Origin: Chamaelirium japonicum | Lineage: Eukaryota > Streptophyta > Magnoliopsida > Liliales > Melanthiaceae | Length of the DNA stretch: 64,000 bases | Direction of reading: 5' to 3' | Assembly: GCA_947650365.1 (NCBI GenBank) | Contig: OX393550.1 | Coordinates: forward strand, 102,202,343-102,266,342 | Shown: one piece after another, positions 10,001 through 20,742 of the stretch | Numbering within the stretch: position 1 is the first letter of the stretch | Layout: each line of letters opens with the position of its first letter | Notes under the pieces: generated by a model | Databases searched by the model: none | What the model was told of the DNA's origin: nothing | Seen by the model: only the letters and a program-made list of their open reading frames with translations | Program-made: the position numbers and the translations under genes

Positions 10001-12009
10001 AAAGCAAATTAGCAATCAGTGTTCCACGATATTTTTCCAGAAAATCTAATTTATTCTGCCCAAAATGTTCATACTCCTTACCAGACTCTTCAAATAAATA
10101 AAATAAAAATAGAACACAATATAAGAAAATAAAATCCATGCTTGTTGCTGTTCCGCAAATTTGACTAGTTAATAATGTTAAATCCGATGGCTTTATATGT
10201 CACAGTTCACTATTTATATGAAGAAGGATATTTTTATTTTTGCACCTATTTACATCCGATATATAAATACTACATAATCAGATTAAGTACTATTATTGTG
10301 TAATAGGGTAATAGTGGAAAACCAAGTCGACCAAGAGAGGCACAAAATGTATTTGAATCACTCGATTTCGAAATTGAATAATTGATTTCATCTTCCACTA
10401 TGTGATAGTTCTACTGAAGGAAAAGTTATCTTAGCCATCCAAGACGCAAATCTAAAGATTGATTACAGCAACTTGCAGTTCGCATGGTCTCACTACATCC
10501 ATGGTATAATTAACATGATGCATTATAAAGCAAATTAGCAATCAGTGTTCCACGATATTTTTCCAGAAAATCTAATTTATTCTGCCCAAAATGTTCATAC
10601 TCCTTCCCAGACTCTTCAAATAAATAAAATAAAAATAAAAATAAAAATAGAACACAATATAAGAAAATAAAATCCATGCTTGTTGCTGTTCAGCAAATTT
10701 AACTAGTTAATAATGTCACAAATCCGATGGCTTTATATGTCACGGTTCACTATGTTTATGAAGAAGGATATTTTTATTTTTGCACCTATTTAAATCCGAT
10801 ATATAAATACACTAGTGCGACCCCCCCCCCCCCCTCTCTACCCACCGCCCCAAACAAAAAAAAAATGCATAGCCCCTTCCCCACCCCACCACCCAGAACA
10901 AAAAATAAATGCATAGCCTTTTGATCGGTTTGCCCCGCTAGGAAGTCATGAAGACTGAATGGTGATATCCAACTCCAAGTTGGGGATGGGGTCAACATTC
11001 AAGTTGATCGAAAATCAACCTACGTGGAGATTGAATGGTGAATTCCAAAGTTCCTACACCTTCCACATGGATCTTGAGGCCAGATACCACCTAGGGAAAG
11101 TAAACTAATGTAATTTTGAAACAAGTCATCAGAAAAATAACAATAACGATGGTGCAATTAATATATCAAATCTGGCTTCAAAAGTTAATTCACTAGGATG
11201 TGGACCAAACAAGGCTAGCTTAATGCATAATGATATTAATAAGAGTCAAAGCAAATTGTTATCGACAAATTTCATATCATTTACATGTAATCACCAAGAT
11301 AAGGCAAACTAAATTTTAAATGGAAAATGGCGATTCAGGAATAATGGGAGATTGATGCATCTCAAAGGAAAAACGCCAACACTTGATGCTGTTCATAAGG
11401 AACAAGAAAAATAGAGGTCCACACTTTTCAGGATCTTAAACGGTTTCGATTCCCATTAAATACTAAATCTTCCAAGGTCTTATAGTAATCGCGTCGAAGT
11501 TGAATCAGAGCATTCTCTCTGAACTTTCTACTGCATCAAAAACTTTATGAATAATAAATCAACATACATTGCGAAAAAAAAAATCTAAAACACAAAACAA
11601 ATAACAAATTGGGTAAATTGTTGGTAAATTGCGCTTTGCCTCCCTGTGGTTTAGCTCAAAAACACTTAACCCCCCATATAGTCAAAAATTTACATTTTGC
11701 CCCCTTTGAATTCAGTTTTGATCAGATAAAAATTACCAGATGAGGAAATTAAGTAGTTAACCAAAGGGGGTATTGTGCTAACATCTCAAACTTTAGGGAG
11801 CGATTTGGACTAAAATTAACTACAGGGGGTAAGTGTTTTTGACAAGCAAGGCATAGAAATCCTGATCCGTATGGATATTTCAGAATTTAAGCAATATTTC
11901 AGATTCAAGCAATCTTATTCACTGAGATCAGAAGTTTTTTTCCAAAGAAAACAACGGCAAATCAAAATGTAATCCAGATGGGAAGTCTGATCGCTTACGC
12001 CGCCGCCAT
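7067..12009 (-). CDS. RPS12: 40S ribosomal protein eS12 (four exons)
   Basis: The gene encodes cytosolic ribosomal protein eS12, a small-subunit protein of the L7Ae/L30e-like fold at the head/beak of the 40S particle. The coding exons, read on the minus strand, are 12009-11999, 9699-9417, 8099-8034 and 7126-7067. Donors are GTAAGC, GTTAGT and GTATAT, and every acceptor ends AG. The joined length is 420 bp (139 residues), typical for plant eS12, and phase is kept at each junction. Exon 1 supplies ATG GCG GCG GC. Exon 2 carries the conserved core ([40 protein letters not shown]), exon 3 [20 protein letters not shown], and exon 4 the acidic C-terminus with stop at 7067. Intron 1 (2.3 kb) holds a tandem repeat; intron 2 and intron 3 hold MITEs. 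The very short first exon is inferred from the ATG, splice phase and promoter position. Confidence 0.92.
7182..7535. mobile_element. hAT-like MITE (354 bp) in eS12 intron 3
   Basis: The ends start CTATGA on both strands with GACAC shortly inside. The flanks are GTAAAAAA (7174-7181) and GTAAAAGG (7536-7543). Unit A retains the empty site GTAAAAAAG near 2401. A second copy lies inverted at 28263-29599, where a microsatellite/hairpin composite interrupts it. Confidence 0.75.
7603..7985. mobile_element. MITE-like foldback in eS12 intron 3
   Basis: About 40 bp at the left end (GGCAAATTACAAAAACCTC, continuing to GCACCTCATTT) reappear as the inverse at the right end (AAATGAGGTGC to AATCTGCC). The centre has no coding capacity. 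The ends resemble the Mutator-type MITE at 3824-4049. No clean target duplication was found because the right flank is an A-run. Confidence 0.6.
8205..8515. repeat. Foldback repeat in eS12 intron 2
   Basis: GACTCACACCCCCAC and several internal TTTGAGTTACACCCCCA units are matched by inverted GTGGGTGTAACTCAAA near the right end. It is MITE-like, but neither its termini nor a target duplication could be fixed. Confidence 0.45.
9746..10812. repeat. Tandem duplication of about 526 bp in eS12 intron 1
   Basis: Two direct copies, about 9746-10271 and 10272-10812, are nearly identical. Differences are single bases and an expanded AAATA run in the second copy near 10620-10650. The second copy ends at a C-run (about 10820-10834). 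High similarity indicates a recent local duplication. Confidence 0.9.
11615..11845. repeat. Decayed MITE-like block in eS12 intron 1
   Basis: GGTAAATTGCGCTTTGCC and CACTTAACCCCCC words near the left are matched by inverted GGGGGTAAGTG at the right, as in the element at 3824-4049. It looks like an older member of that family. Its ends are not defined. Confidence 0.4.
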
Positions 12010-12130
12010 TCCAGCAGTTTCTGATCGGACGAGAGGGGATCACGCTCGACGGAGATTTGGAAGCGGAAGCGGCGAGGAGGGGAAGAAGGAGCGGCTGCGG
12101 TCGTCAGAAGACTGGAGTTGGGGGGGTCTT

Positions 12131-12172
12131 GATATTTATGCACGGCACAAGAAACCCTAACCCTAACCCTAA
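12131..12172 (-). promoter_or_regulatory. eS12 core promoter: TATA-like box plus telo-box array
   Basis: On the minus strand a TATA-like CATAAATATC lies at 12140-12131, about 120 bp before the eS12 ATG. A tandem telo-box (AAACCCTAA with two further CCCTAA units on the plus strand) lies just upstream at 12152-12172. Telo-boxes near TATA boxes are characteristic of plant ribosomal-protein promoters and are bound by TRB-type Myb proteins, one of which is encoded at 20743-30819. Confidence 0.75.
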
Positions 12173-12324
12173 TCCTTTCTCTGCCCCATCGTCTGCACCT
12201 CACGGCACAGCCGTCCGTTTGCCTGCCCCGGTTGGGGCTGAGTGCGATGCACCGGATGAGTGGTGCAACGGAAGGCAGAGAGAGGGGCAGACGATTTGGT
12301 TTTAGGGCTTTTTTGAGTGCATTT

Positions 12325-12605
12325 TTGCTGCCGGCTTTCTTTGCTGCGTTTGCTTCCGGCCTATCGTAGCAAGCCACGTCGTTCATTTCAATGGACATAA
12401 CAGGACCCCACTTAGGGCTTGTTTGGTTCTCGTGTTTTTTTGGCCAGTGATTTTGAAAACATATATACAAACAAAAGCAACCAGCCCTTATCACCGGACT
12501 TGCCTTTCCCATTATGCCCTTTTAAGTTCCTTTAAATGGACGACGTGGCTTGTTTCGATTGGACCGGAAGCAAACGCGGCCAACCAATCCGGCAGTAACA
12601 ATACA
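12325..12605. repeat. Inverted repeat upstream of eS12
   Basis: About 65-75 bp at 12325-12390 reappear inverted at 12535-12605. Shared words are GACGTGGCTTG, CCGGAAGCAAACGC and CCGGCAG. The spacer is about 145 bp and contains TTAGGGCTTGTTTGG. It may be the ends of a foldback element. It lies about 190 bp upstream of the TATA-like box. Confidence 0.65.
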
Positions 12606-12899
12606 AGCGGTGGTTTGAGTTGCCGTCCACTCAGGGGTGAAAAGCGCCTCTTCCCGATCGTTGGGCTCGCCTTGACATCGGCGTCAGTCACCTCTGCCTC
12701 TGGATCCGTCCCTTCAGACATTCCCTTGGATCGGTTGGGCCACCTCAAATGTAGAAAGAAAGGTGACAGCCCGACAATAGGTAATCTACTTGACTCCAAC
12801 CCTATCCCGGAGATTTGAGGTCTATGATGTTTGGCTGCCTCCCTTTGCTTATTTCTATGATTGTATGAAATAGTATAGGTGCGGAAAGGCCAGCTTGTG

Positions 12900-15560
12900 T
12901 TGCTCACTGCAAACGCCTTCTTTGAGCCCATCACTTAGATGTTCTGGTTTTGCTTGAAACTCATGTCTCGACGGATAGTGTGGGTTAGGTCTCATCTCAT
13001 CTCAGGCCTGGTCATTTTTTTATGTGGGTTCCATTGGTCGTTTCGACGGAATCCTGGCTTTTTGGCGGGACTCCCATTGGGAGGTGTTGTTCCAGTCTCT
13101 CCAGTGCCAATTTGTTGTTGTGGTTTTCTCTTCTCCGTGTTCTCTTGGTGCTTCGTTGCGGTATACACTAGCACCGAGGCCCGAGAACGTTGTATCATGT
13201 GATTTGGTCTCTCTGGCCTTCATTCTCTTCACGTGCCCCTTCTGGTTTGTGGAGCTTTTAATATGCTGCTCAACCCTTCGGATAAATAGGGTGGGGCACC
13301 CTTTGAAGTCGATTCGGAGAGGGATGATTTTTGAAATTTCATTTTCTCTTCTGCTATCCAAGACTTGGATTTTTGGGGTCCTCCTTTTACATGGTGCAAC
13401 AACCAAGACCCTCCTTCCCGAATATTCGAACGACAGAATCGTCTCTTGTGTTCCTCGGCTTGGGCCAACCGTATTCCTGAAGCCGGTATTGCATTTTTCA
13501 CGGGTGGGATTGGATCACTGCCCTCTTCTGATCATTCTATGCCCCCAGGTCTCTTCTGGGCCTAAGCCCTTCCAATTTGAACATTTTTGGTTGCACCACT
13601 CGTAGTGGCCTTGTTTCTTGTCGAGTGTGTGGCGGCCGACGATGTACTCATTGGCTTTTTCAGTCCCTTGACCACAGCCTTTTGGCCACCCCGCTCGTCA
13701 CTGCAGAATTGGGACCGTCACCGGGTGGGCTTCCTCGAAGCTCGGTTCGCAAACTTGTACGAGGACATCCAACTATGGTAAGCAAAGGAAGGGTTCTGAG
13801 AGTTGTCTCCTCTAGATGCAGCCCTTTTGAAGGGGTTGCTCACTGATTACTCTTCTCTACTCCTTATGTTGGAGATTAAGTGGAAGCAGAAATCGTGCAT
13901 CCATCTCCGTCGTCGCAATTGTATCCATGATATCGACGATGAATTCAGAGTGAGGGTGTCGGAGCGGTCGGGTTTGGAGACCATTCTTCTTTGCCATTTT
14001 CCGGGCTAAGTGGAATCTTTCCCCGGCCCGTGGTGAAGGGTCTCTTTTGGACCATATCCCTCTTTTGATTTCTGAGAGTGAAAATCTCATGCTCACTCCT
14101 CAGGTGACTCATGCAAAAAATCTTTCGCACGTTGTCTTCTCTCCCTCGGTATAAGTCCCCAGACCTGATGGTTTCTCTGTCGAGTTCTTCTTGACTAATT
14201 GGGTTGTGGTCGGTAACGACCTTTGTGAGGCAGTCTTACCGTTTTTTCAGACGAGTTGGATACCGTCGGCATGGAAAGCCACGTATGATGTGCTGGTTCC
14301 CAAGTCCTCTCCCCTTCTAGGCATGACCATTTCCGGCCCATTAGCCTTTGTAATGTATTTATATGGTGGTGACGTAGCCCTTGGTGGATCGACTAAAATC
14401 GGTTTTGGCCCGTATTGTTTTTCCGGAACAAGGTGCCTTCATTGCGAATCGCAACATCTCAGATATCATCTTGCTCGCTCAAGTGTCGTTCCATTCCCTC
14501 CACTCATCACGCCTCAACCGGAAATCTATTGGCTCTGAAGGTAGATATGGCTAGTGCCTATGATCAGATGTGTTGGACCTTCCTCTGATAGGTTATGCTT
14601 AGGTATGGCTTTAGCTCCCAATAGGTGTCCTGGATCATGGCCTGTGTGGAACATCCTTCCTTCTCTTTTCTCCTTAACAGGCACACATATGGTGGTTTAG
14701 TTTAAGTCGTGGATTACGTCAAGTTGACCCTTTATCTCCTTATTTATTCATTTTGTGCCGAAGTCCTCACTTGGCTATCACAGCGGAAATTGCGGATGGT
14801 TTGCTACATGGTGTGGGGCCTTATGCTCCTGGGCTCCCGGTGGGTTGCCTTGCATAATGATTGCCTCTTGTTTACCAAGGATAATATGCTCGAGTTGGGT
14901 TGCCTTCAATCTCTTCTATGTCGCATTGCCTTTTGTCTAGCCAACGAATCAAACCTCAGAAATCCATAGTTATTTTTTTTGCTCGTCTTGCCCTCCTCAT
15001 CGGTGTCGGTGCCTCTGCTCTATGCTTTAAATGCCGGAGGGTGAAGAGCATTTTCGCTATATGGGTGTGATGGTCTCTGGGCAACACATTTATGCGAAGG
15101 ATCAGCTCTAGATGTTCCAAAATGTTACCAAGCGGATAACGGGTTGGAAGGCTCACTTTTGCTCCTTTGCTGGACGGGTGACTTTACTTCGTTCTACGCT
15201 CCAGGCTCTCCCCCTTTCGTGGTAGCTAATTCTTCGATTTTGGGCTCAGTTCTATTGGCCATTGAGCATGAGATGCGTCGTTTTCTGTGGGCTCCCTCGT
15301 CTTCCTCTCACGTCATATAACTTATTAAGTGGGATATGGTCTGCAAACTGGTGAAGTTGGGCGGGCTTGGCTTACGTCATCTCTTGATTTTTCAACAGCC
15401 AGTTATGGGTCGAAAAGTGTTTGATCTAGTTAACTAGCGGCCTACGATGTGGGTGGACTTCTGTCGAGATTAATATGGACCCAACCTTAACCTTTGGCGA
15501 TGGCCGCATTCCCGATAGTGCTCTTAGGGAGTGTGTAGTCGGTCCAAATGCGATTCACCT
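12900..15560 (+). pseudogene. LINE (non-LTR retrotransposon) ORF2, degenerate
   Basis: Several frames on the plus strand together resemble plant L1-type ORF2. At 13365-13520 there is an endonuclease segment (FWGPPFTWCNNQDPPSRIFER, SSDH). Around 14160-14350 there is reverse transcriptase (PDGFSVEFF, then NDLCEAVLPFFQTSWIPSAW). Near 14540 there is DMASAYDQ-like sequence. At 15310-15420 there is the post-RT segment (KWDMVCKLVKLGGLGLRHL), followed by GDGRIPDS near 15490, which leads into the zinc-finger region. The segments lie in different frames with stops between them. The 5' limit is uncertain, and the similarity fades before the C-run at about 15657. Confidence 0.75.
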
Positions 15561-15656
15561 ATCCCGATGCTTGAAATTGGACGATTGTGATACTATGGAG
15601 ACTCAAATCTAGGTGATTTAACTAAATCAGAGATACAAATAAGTTGATCACCCCCT

Positions 15657-15690
<34 letters not shown>

Positions 15691-15973
15691 TCTCTCGCTC
15701 TCTATGTCGTTCTCTCATGTACTAATCGCCACATCGGGAAATCATTGACATCCCAACCGCTCTTCCAATAGCACAATCATCACCATCACCGATTCGTCCT
15801 CCATGTTTGTTTGGTGTTCTCTTCTCCATCCTTCCATCCCTCCACTCGTTGTTTTGACTGTATGTTTACCCGTACCACCAGATTTTCTCTCTCCTCCTCG
15901 CTACATACTACAGTTCTTGTCAAAGAGCTGTACTGATCCTACTTTCACCGGACGGTGACCTTACACTTCATAT

Positions 15974-16035
<62 letters not shown>

Positions 16036-16043
16036 ACAGACAG

Positions 16044-16090
<47 letters not shown>
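15657..16090. repeat. Microsatellite cluster: C-run, (CA)n, (GA)n
   Basis: A run of about 28 C residues (15657-15684) is followed by (CA)n at 15979-16032 and (GA)n at 16047-16089. No coding signal is seen between them. Confidence 0.9.
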
Positions 16091-16092
<2 letters not shown>

Positions 16093-16379
16093 CTTGGGAG
16101 GTATGGTTGCTGGAAGCAGCGTTCACGGTGCCTCCGGTGGGTTCAACAGCGGTGGCGACAGAAGAGATAGGGAGAGGGAGAAGGAGGAGACAAAGATGCG
16201 GGAGAGGCAGTGAAGGTGGATCACGTCCAGGATGCTCAACGAATTTTGAAGGCAGGTTTATCCGTGCTCCTGTGTGGCAATATTATGGTCAAAGCAAGTT
16301 TGAACACTAGTTTATCTTATGCTCGAAGTACTAACATTTGATGTATTGACCATGACGTCCCTTCTGAAGAAAAAAAAAA

Positions 16380-16850
16380 GGGTTAATGTGTGAGTGGTCC
16401 CTGACAACAATTCAGTTCGATGAATAGGACATGCGTAAGATCCCTTTAACCTAAGGTCCTTGATTTTTTTTTATTAACCCAAATTTACCCTCACCTGCTC
16501 CATTCTCACATCTCTATCGAGCTGCCATGACGGTGACGGAGACATCACGAGCAACGGAGGTGACGTGGCGCGAGCAGCAGTGTGGTGGCGGAGGTGAGTG
16601 AGATCAGTGGAGCTGGCGGCCTAAGCGGGAGCAAGCAACTGAGACGAAAGGCGGAGCGGCAGACGGGTTCGGTTCGAATTAGGTTTAAGATTAGAATCAG
16701 GTCTAGGGTTCATCCCATGGCCTATAGATCTTAGGGTTTATGATCCAGTTTAGTATAGGACGGAGTGGCATTGAAATAAAAATTTGATAAGCAATAAAAA
16801 TTTTGTTGTAATGTATAACCATCGTGAACTACATAATGGTTTTTTCTTAA
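16380..16850 (-). mobile_element. Second copy of the Mutator-like element, inverted
   Basis: Read on the minus strand, this stretch matches 4755-5339. It shares CAAATTTTTATTT, ATGCCACTCC, AAGATCTATAGGCCATGGG and TGAACCCTAGACCT words, and a shared end around GGGATCTTACGCATGTCCTATTCA. The target duplication could not be read, so the ends are approximate. Confidence 0.6.
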
Positions 16851-17345
16851 TCAAAGACTAAAGATTTTAGCATGGACTAATTGGATTTGAGTAATTTTCG
16901 TTAAAACAAGTGTGCATTCATAGTGTCTTTTCAAAGGTCGAGTAGTAAGACATTTTGGATAAATTATTTTAAAAAAACACACAACTAGAAGTTTTTTTCT
17001 TTCTTTCCGAATGGAAAAATCAGAAGTACTTAGATTCTCATTATAGGCCAAGTGGAATTAGATTGAATTGTCTTTTAACTAGCTACCGGTGTGCTTGGTT
17101 CATGGAAAAACATTGACCCAGCCCCGATCGATAAATCGTACTCGGCCCCAACCGACAGGCAAAGGGGCTATATTATTGGATGCTACGTCATTCGGGCTGA
17201 GCATTCGGGGCGAACGCTTCGGGTTGAATTACATTGCTCATAAACAGTACCTTTCGAAAGAAACTATTTTTCCGTCAAAATTTTTCCCCCTCGTTGTTTG
17301 AACATAATCATAATCTAATTGCGAGAAAGAACTCAAGATGCAGGC

Positions 17346-18070
17346 TTTTTTTTTTTTTTTTTTTGGGCATTTCAAAGGGTAGGGTTCACCGGACCTCCGG
17401 GAGGCACCACAGCCCGGCGTAAGCTTACACACCGCACACCGGCGGGAAGGAGGCAACTCGCTTGAAGACCACCCCATTCAGAGGGTATGAAGACAAACTG
17501 CCCACCGGCGGAAAAAGACCCCCAACCGGGTGGGAACACCACAGGCAGCCAACTGATCGGAACAACCATCCATTGCCAAACCAGCGTGGACCGTCACCAT
17601 TGCCTCACCGGCAAACACCAGTCGTCGGACCCCAGACGATGAAAAAAAAAAAATACAAACCACCACCAACCCCCCACCCCCCCCCAAAAAAAAACATCCA
17701 CCACCACCACAAGAAGAGGGTTTCTCCGAGTGCTCCCGATCGGCCATGAACCGGTCTCGCTGGCTCTGACCACCAGGGACCTGCACCGATCAGCAAAGGG
17801 GCCAGAAAACCAACGGACAATATGCTTCAGCTGGGGTCCCGATACCACCCAACCGGCTACAATCCAGCAAGAGACTGCCGATCTGGAAAGGAAGACTTCG
17901 ATCCAAGCCGGAGGAGGCCTCCCACAACGAGATCGACGAAGAAGAAGGTCCTATGTACAAGGGCGCGAAAGAGGGCCCCCTTTGCCCCAAAGAAGACACC
18001 CAATCCGAGCTCCTGGCCTCTCCGGAGCCACCGCAGGCATCCAAAGAGGCCAAGATGGGAGATACCCATT
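17346..18070 (-). mobile_element. LINE or retroposon fragment with poly(A) on the minus strand
   Basis: A T-run at 17346-17364 is the poly(A) tail of a minus-strand insertion. The sequence next to it on the minus strand (CCCTTTGAAATGCCC, with TCCGACGACTGGT further upstream) matches the tail region of the element at 6123-6865. Internal C- and A-runs at 17640-17695 mark decay. No target duplication is clear. Confidence 0.6.
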
Positions 18071-18407
18071 GTAAAGTAGCATTTAACCCGAATCTTTACC
18101 GATTTCTTCTAACCAAAATGACATGTCCTGATCACAGCCGTCCGTTACACCCAGACCCGACCAGTTGAATCGCACTGAGCCCCCACCAACGGGAAGGGAC
18201 GGTGGAATTGGATTGCCCCATCATTCGGGTTGAAAATTCGGGTGAAATAGCAGTGCAATAGAACAAAATATGAAACTACATTTCCCCCGCTTGAAATTTA
18301 TCGAGAAACCCAAGCACGACAAGGATTTATACAAAGGATTCCTCATCAGCTTCATTCTCAAGTATCCAAAACCCAGCCTTTACATATGTAAGTGAACCAG
18401 ATCAACA

Positions 18408-18412
<5 letters not shown>

Positions 18413-18460
<48 letters not shown>
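18413..18460. repeat. (GA)n microsatellite
   Basis: An uninterrupted GA run of about 48 bp in intergenic DNA downstream of TRB. Confidence 0.95.
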
Positions 18461-18463
<3 letters not shown>

Positions 18464-19357
18464 AGGTCCCGAGAGATTTCCTTTCAAATTCGAACCATCT
18501 GCACATATATGCCAAAAATAGACAAGTTATTTACTTAAAACAAATTTTAAAAAAAATATATAAAAAAAACTTCAAGGCAATGTAAAATTCGCTATATAAA
18601 CATCAAAACATCAACCATGGTACAATTTTCATTCGAAAAGGATGAAACATGAGAGCTCCTGCAACAGGAGTGGCTCGAGCATCAGTTCCGAATGAATGGG
18701 GAACTACGGAGCAAATGGAGTTTTTGTGCTTTGGAATTCCATGGTGTTTGTCAAGTAACGTCAACCATGTCATTTCGGGGGGAAGTTATGAAATTACCCC
18801 ACTACTCAAAGGGAAGTTAACATAACTTCGCCCACAACTCCTGAAGTGGTTGCGTAACTCCCATAGGAAGTTATAATAACTTCCTTCCCTAACCCTCTAT
18901 AAATAGAGGTGAAGATTAAAAAAAAACAGGAGTTTGATTCTTTTTGGATCTGTGGACAGTCCTTGCCAACAAGTGAAGGAGACAAATATAACAAAGAGAT
19001 TCGAAGAAGACGAAAGGCTCAAAAAGACGGTTTCTAAGAAAGACTAGACTACACGAAAAAGATTAAGGAGTGAAGCACCGCTAGTGGTACCTACCAAGCA
19101 GCAACGTCAGGAAGGATCACGCACGCAGTCTTCCCTTTTTCGAAGTCAAAAAGTTCCAAGTTCAGAGTCTTCAACAAGTCTCTATGGAGATCGAGGATCA
19201 AAGGAATTCCAGACGATCGTTCCCACAAACACCTTGACACTTTTTGTACTCAGTTCACCACAAGCGATCTTGTACTTTGTAATCCGTTGAAATAAACGTT
19301 TGGAATTTTTTTTCGCTTACAGATGTATACACCAAACCCGATAGAGTAGCGGCAAAC

Positions 19358-20282
19358 TATGCAGTCAAAGGCGCTAAGAGCACCTAGGCGCTCCAGGTGA
19401 GCCTAGCGCCTAGGGATCGCCTAGGCGGGCCTAGGCGCGCCTAGGGGATTTTTCTGCTTTTTTAGGGATTTTGACACATACAGGGGTTTTATGTGGTTTT
19501 TAAGGGACTTTTAACAACTCAACTCATCAAGTGACTCGTATTTTTAAAGACAAAACACTTCTAAATTCATAACAATTGATAAAGTGATGAATTAATAAGT
19601 AATAAATTCAATCACATCATTCTCCAACATCAACATCCTCATCATCTCTGACCAAAACATTTATATCATTAGGTCATCCGTCTTTCTCATCCCTAGGAAG
19701 CTCCTCAACATTAGCAGCAAATTCTTTTTCCTCTTCAATGCCTTCATCATCATTAAAAAGGGAAAATATAAGATGTGTCAAATCTTTGCTTTCTTCTCAT
19801 GTACTTGGCCCTACTGCATCATTAAGCCACATTGCTTCTCCAACTTGTTGCCAAGTAAGATTATCTCATTCACGAACAAATTATGCAAGTTCTTCAATTG
19901 AAATAATCCAATCATCATTTACATCCACATCAAAATGATGGGATCCTTAATAACAATATTTTCATTTACCATCATTTCTTTAAATATGCGCTTCAACACC
20001 TTGTTATATAGAATGAAGATAAGATCATTCAATTTTTATGTAAAAGACAATTTCAATTCTTCGAATGTAACTAAAATTGCAAACAAAACATAATATAAGT
20101 ATATAAAAAAAAATTAATGTTATTTATAAATCATAACCATTTATATCTAAATACGTCTAGGTGCGCCTCGTGGTTAAACAAAAGCGCACAATGTGCCCAC
20201 AAAAGCGCGCCTAGGAGGTCTGCGCCTAGCCCAGGCGAGGCAGCCCAAGTGCGTCTAGCGTAGGCGCGCTTTTAACTGCATA
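19358..20282. mobile_element. Foldback element (925 bp) with hAT-like interior
   Basis: The ends are TATGCAGTCAAAGGCGC and GCGCTTTTAACTGCATA, with GCGCCTAGGCG-type words inside both. The flanks AGCGGCAAAC and GGCGGCAGAC may be a diverged 10-bp target duplication. On the minus strand, 19600-19950 translates to fragments such as DWIISIEELA, NLTWQQVGEAM and an acidic tail with stops. This looks like a remnant of a transposon-encoded protein, possibly hAT. It lies just downstream of TRB. Confidence 0.55.
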
Positions 20283-20399
20283 GGCGGCAGACCCGATAAT
20301 GAGAAAATCCCAGATTAGTGTGGAAGGTTCAAAGGAGGAGGAGAAGGCCTAAAATAACATTGATAGTCGTTAGAAAAGACATGAAAAAACTTTCATTGG

Positions 20400-20480
20400 C
20401 AACATATGTAGCCCAAAATAGAAATGAATAGAGCAGGATTCATAAAGCCGACCCCAAGTAGGTGGGACATGGCTTGATGA
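20400..20480 (+). mobile_element. Possible retroposon 3' tail
   Basis: The string CAGGATTCATAAAGCCGACCCC, then GTGGGACATGGCTT, resembles the tail shared by many plant LINE/SINE retroposons (AGCCGACCCC, GGGA, GGCTT). Only this tail is recognisable. It lies within about 350 bp of the TRB stop codon. Confidence 0.3.
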
Positions 20481-20742
20481 TTTTGGTTATGGTTACTCCA
20501 AACCCGAAATCCTCAATTCAAATGGGTAAAAATCATATTAGAGTTGTATATCCCACAATCTCCAACAAAAACATATGGACGAACTATGAACTATAAAGGG
20601 AGAAAAGTATAATAGGCAAGACAAATCATGCACAGGTGCTCAAAGAGAAACAAGAACAGTGGAATTATGAAGATGAGGGGACATATGAGTAAGACCATGG
20701 AATCAAACACATACAGACAGAGGGATGTCTATAGTAAATAAG

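Noticed and set aside
11928-12512. 194-residue minus-strand frame overlapping the eS12 leader
   Set aside because: It runs through the first exon, TATA region and telo-box in another frame and has no domain. The eS12 splice model explains the region.
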